The notes under the pieces are model-generated. The model saw nothing but the letters and a program-made list of their open reading frames with translations, was not told the origin of the DNA and ran no database searches. From an uncultured Clostridia bacterium (GTDB taxonomy: Bacteria; Bacillota; Clostridia; TANB77; CAG-508): 15,641 nt of DNA. Shown here in pieces: positions 13,980 through 15,641 of the stretch. The stretch's first letter is position 1, and each line of letters opens with the position of its first letter. The stretch is taken from positions 1 through 15,641 of the forward strand of contig CANRBO010000014.1 of the NCBI GenBank assembly GCA_947628885.1, read 5' to 3'. The position numbers and the translations under genes were made by a program.

Positions 13980-15641
13980 ATGGATAAGATAATTGGATTT
14001 TTAAAAAAAAATAAGGTAGCAGTTATTATAACTATTGTATTTTGGCTATTTGCGGAACTATTTTTAGTAGCTCCGCTTGCGGTTGCAATAGTTGATAGTA
14101 GTGCTACCGGTTCTTTTGATTTAGGATTATTTATTCAAAATTTTGTAGAAGATATAGTAGGTGCCAAAGGAATAGCAAATATGTTAAAAATAAAATATAT
14201 ATCAAAATTTGGTACAATGACTATATTTTTTACTATTTTTATGGCAATGTGTTTAGGAATAGGTATATGGAAAGGTAGAAAAAAAGGAAAATATGATAAG
14301 ATAGAGCATGGATCAAGTGATTGGAGTATTGGTGGAGAACAATATAGAGTATTAAGTAAAAATAGTGGAATTATTTTAGCAGAAGAAAATTATTTACCAC
14401 TTGATAAACTTGGAAATACAAACGTACTTATAGTCGGAGGTTCAGGTTCAGGTAAATCATCAGCATATACAATTCCAAATGCGCATCAATGCTTAGGTTC
14501 ATATATATTTACAGATCCAAAAGGAGAAATATATGATGCAACAGCAGGCTTCTTAAAATCACAAGGCTATGAAATAAAACTGTTAAATTTAGTAAACCCT
14601 GATAGTAGCGATAGTTATAATCCTATACAACACGTTAAATCAGAATTAGATGTAGACGTAATAGCAAGTACAATAGTAAAAGGACAAAAAACAGAAGCAT
14701 CATCTACAGCAGATCCATATTGGGATAATATGTCTGAGCTTTTATTAAAAGCATTGATTTATTATCTAATAGCAGCAAGACCACTAGAAGAGCAAAATTT
14801 AGCAAGCTGTGCAGAATTAGTAAGAGCAGCAAATAGTAAAGGAAATACAAATTTATTATCAGAATTAATTAATAAATTACCATACGATCACCCTGCAAGG
14901 ATGAATTATAAATCTGTAGAAATAGCATCAGATAAGACATATAGTTCAATTTTAAGTTCATTGCAATCAAAACTAGGAAAATTTGACTCAAAAGAAATAG
15001 CAAATGTAACATCAACAAATACAATTAGTTTTGATGATATAGCAACTAAAAAAACAGCATTATACGTTGTTTCATCTGATACACATACAGCTTATGATTT
15101 CTTGCTAACAATATTTTTCTCACAAATGATACAACAGTTATATGATTTTGCAGATAAACATGGTGGTAAATTACCAGTAAAAACATTCTTCATATTAGAT
15201 GAGTTCTCAAATATTGGTCAAATACCTGACTTTGATAAAAAAATATCAACTAGTAGAAGTAGAGGAATATCATTTAGCGTTATTTTACAAAATTTAGACC
15301 AATTAAAAGCACTATATGATAAATCATATGAAACAATAATTGGTAACTGTGATACTCACGTATTTTTAGGAAGTAACTCGTATGCAACAGTTGAATATTT
15401 TTCTAAAGAATTGGGTGAAAAAACTATTACTCATTATAGTAAATCAACAAATAGATCAAATGAAAATGATAGAAAAGGCTACAGTGAATCTGATCAAATA
15501 ATGGGAAGAGCATTGATGACACCTGATGAACTTAGAAGGATGGACAATTCAGAATGTATTGTTTTTGAAAAAGGAATAAAACCGATAAGAGCAAAAAAAT
15601 ATTATTGGTTTAGAAAATCAAAAATAGTAAATGACTTAAAT
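13980..15641 (+). CDS. VirD4/TraG-type type IV coupling ATPase (partial, runs off the right edge)
   Basis: Coupling proteins bring the relaxase-DNA complex or protein substrates to a type IV secretion channel. The frame is open from ATG 13980 through the last base (554 codons). Two membrane helices (about 13-38 and 77-97) precede the cytoplasmic ATPase. The EHGSSDW motif (109-115) marks the entry to the nucleotide-binding domain. Walker A is GGSGSGKSS (153-161), FTDPKGEIYD (177-186) follows, and Walker B is FFILDEFSNIG (403-413). An all-alpha-domain-like insertion lies between. This matches VirD4/TraG proteins of Gram-positive integrative conjugative elements. GAGAAGG (13965-13971) is 8 nt before ATG. 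No relaxase, VirB4 or integrase is visible within the window, so an active element is not proven. Confidence 0.92.
   Translation, partial: MDKIIGFLKKNKVAVIITIVFWLFAELFLVAPLAVAIVDSSATGSFDLGLFIQNFVEDIVGAKGIANMLKIKYISKFGTMTIFFTIFMAMCLGIGIWKGRKKGKYDKIEHGSSDWSIGGEQYRVLSKNSGIILAEENYLPLDKLGNTNVLIVGGSGSGKSSAYTIPNAHQCLGSYIFTDPKGEIYDATAGFLKSQGYEIKLLNLVNPDSSDSYNPIQHVKSELDVDVIASTIVKGQKTEASSTADPYWDNMSELLLKALIYYLIAARPLEEQNLASCAELVRAANSKGNTNLLSELINKLPYDHPARMNYKSVEIASDKTYSSILSSLQSKLGKFDSKEIANVTSTNTISFDDIATKKTALYVVSSDTHTAYDFLLTIFFSQMIQQLYDFADKHGGKLPVKTFFILDEFSNIGQIPDFDKKISTSRSRGISFSVILQNLDQLKALYDKSYETIIGNCDTHVFLGSNSYATVEYFSKELGEKTITHYSKSTNRSNENDRKGYSESDQIMGRALMTPDELRRMDNSECIVFEKGIKPIRAKKYYWFRKSKIVNDLN

Overview
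The window is low-GC, AT-rich DNA with strong Gram-positive style ribosome binding sites (GGAGG/AAGGAG), a Firmicutes gene order (tadA, SRP RNA, dnaX, ybaB, recR) and a sporulation/germination gene (ypeB). This fits a spore-forming or ex-spore-forming Clostridia lineage, possibly an uncultured gut one. The exact taxon cannot be told from sequence alone.

Region 1 (1-2332) starts with tRNA-Arg(CCU), followed by an accessory-looking stretch. It holds a membrane-anchored XRE-type regulator, a convergent, visibly GC-richer secreted protein on the minus strand that shares a bidirectional terminator with it, and a divergent gene encoding only the DNA-binding domain of Spo0A. Region 2 (2333-4622) has a small DUF6514-like gene with its own promoter and terminator, a perfect 17-bp hairpin, tadA, tRNA-Ser(CGA) and an unrecognised single-pass membrane protein.

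Region 3 (4635-7463) is the conserved cluster: a promoter, a short Alu-less SRP RNA, dnaX, ybaB/ebfC and recR. Region 4 (7464-8991) is ypeB, preceded by a 13-bp inverted repeat that reaches into its ribosome binding site and closed by a strong terminator. Region 5 (8997-12995) is a cell-wall operon, murF-ddl (4-nt overlap), followed by yqeK (HD hydrolase) and a zinc-finger-less DnaJ-like co-chaperone with an internal promoter.

Region 6 (13064-15641) opens with a perfect consensus sigma-A promoter (TTGACA, 17 nt, TATAAT) and a 5' hairpin. It then encodes two small unrecognised proteins and a VirD4/TraG-type coupling ATPase cut by the window edge. This looks like the start of a conjugative or type IV secretion module, although no relaxase, integrase or attachment site is visible here.

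The most distinctive signals are: (a) two copies of a 33-nt leader element, upstream of ybaB and of yqeK, whose stem shows a compensatory base-pair change; (b) the VirD4 locus with its unknown leading genes; and (c) the receiver-less Spo0A-like protein beside a membrane XRE regulator and a compositionally foreign secreted protein. For several genes the ribosome binding site indicates a start downstream of the longest open frame; those choices are explained in the entries.
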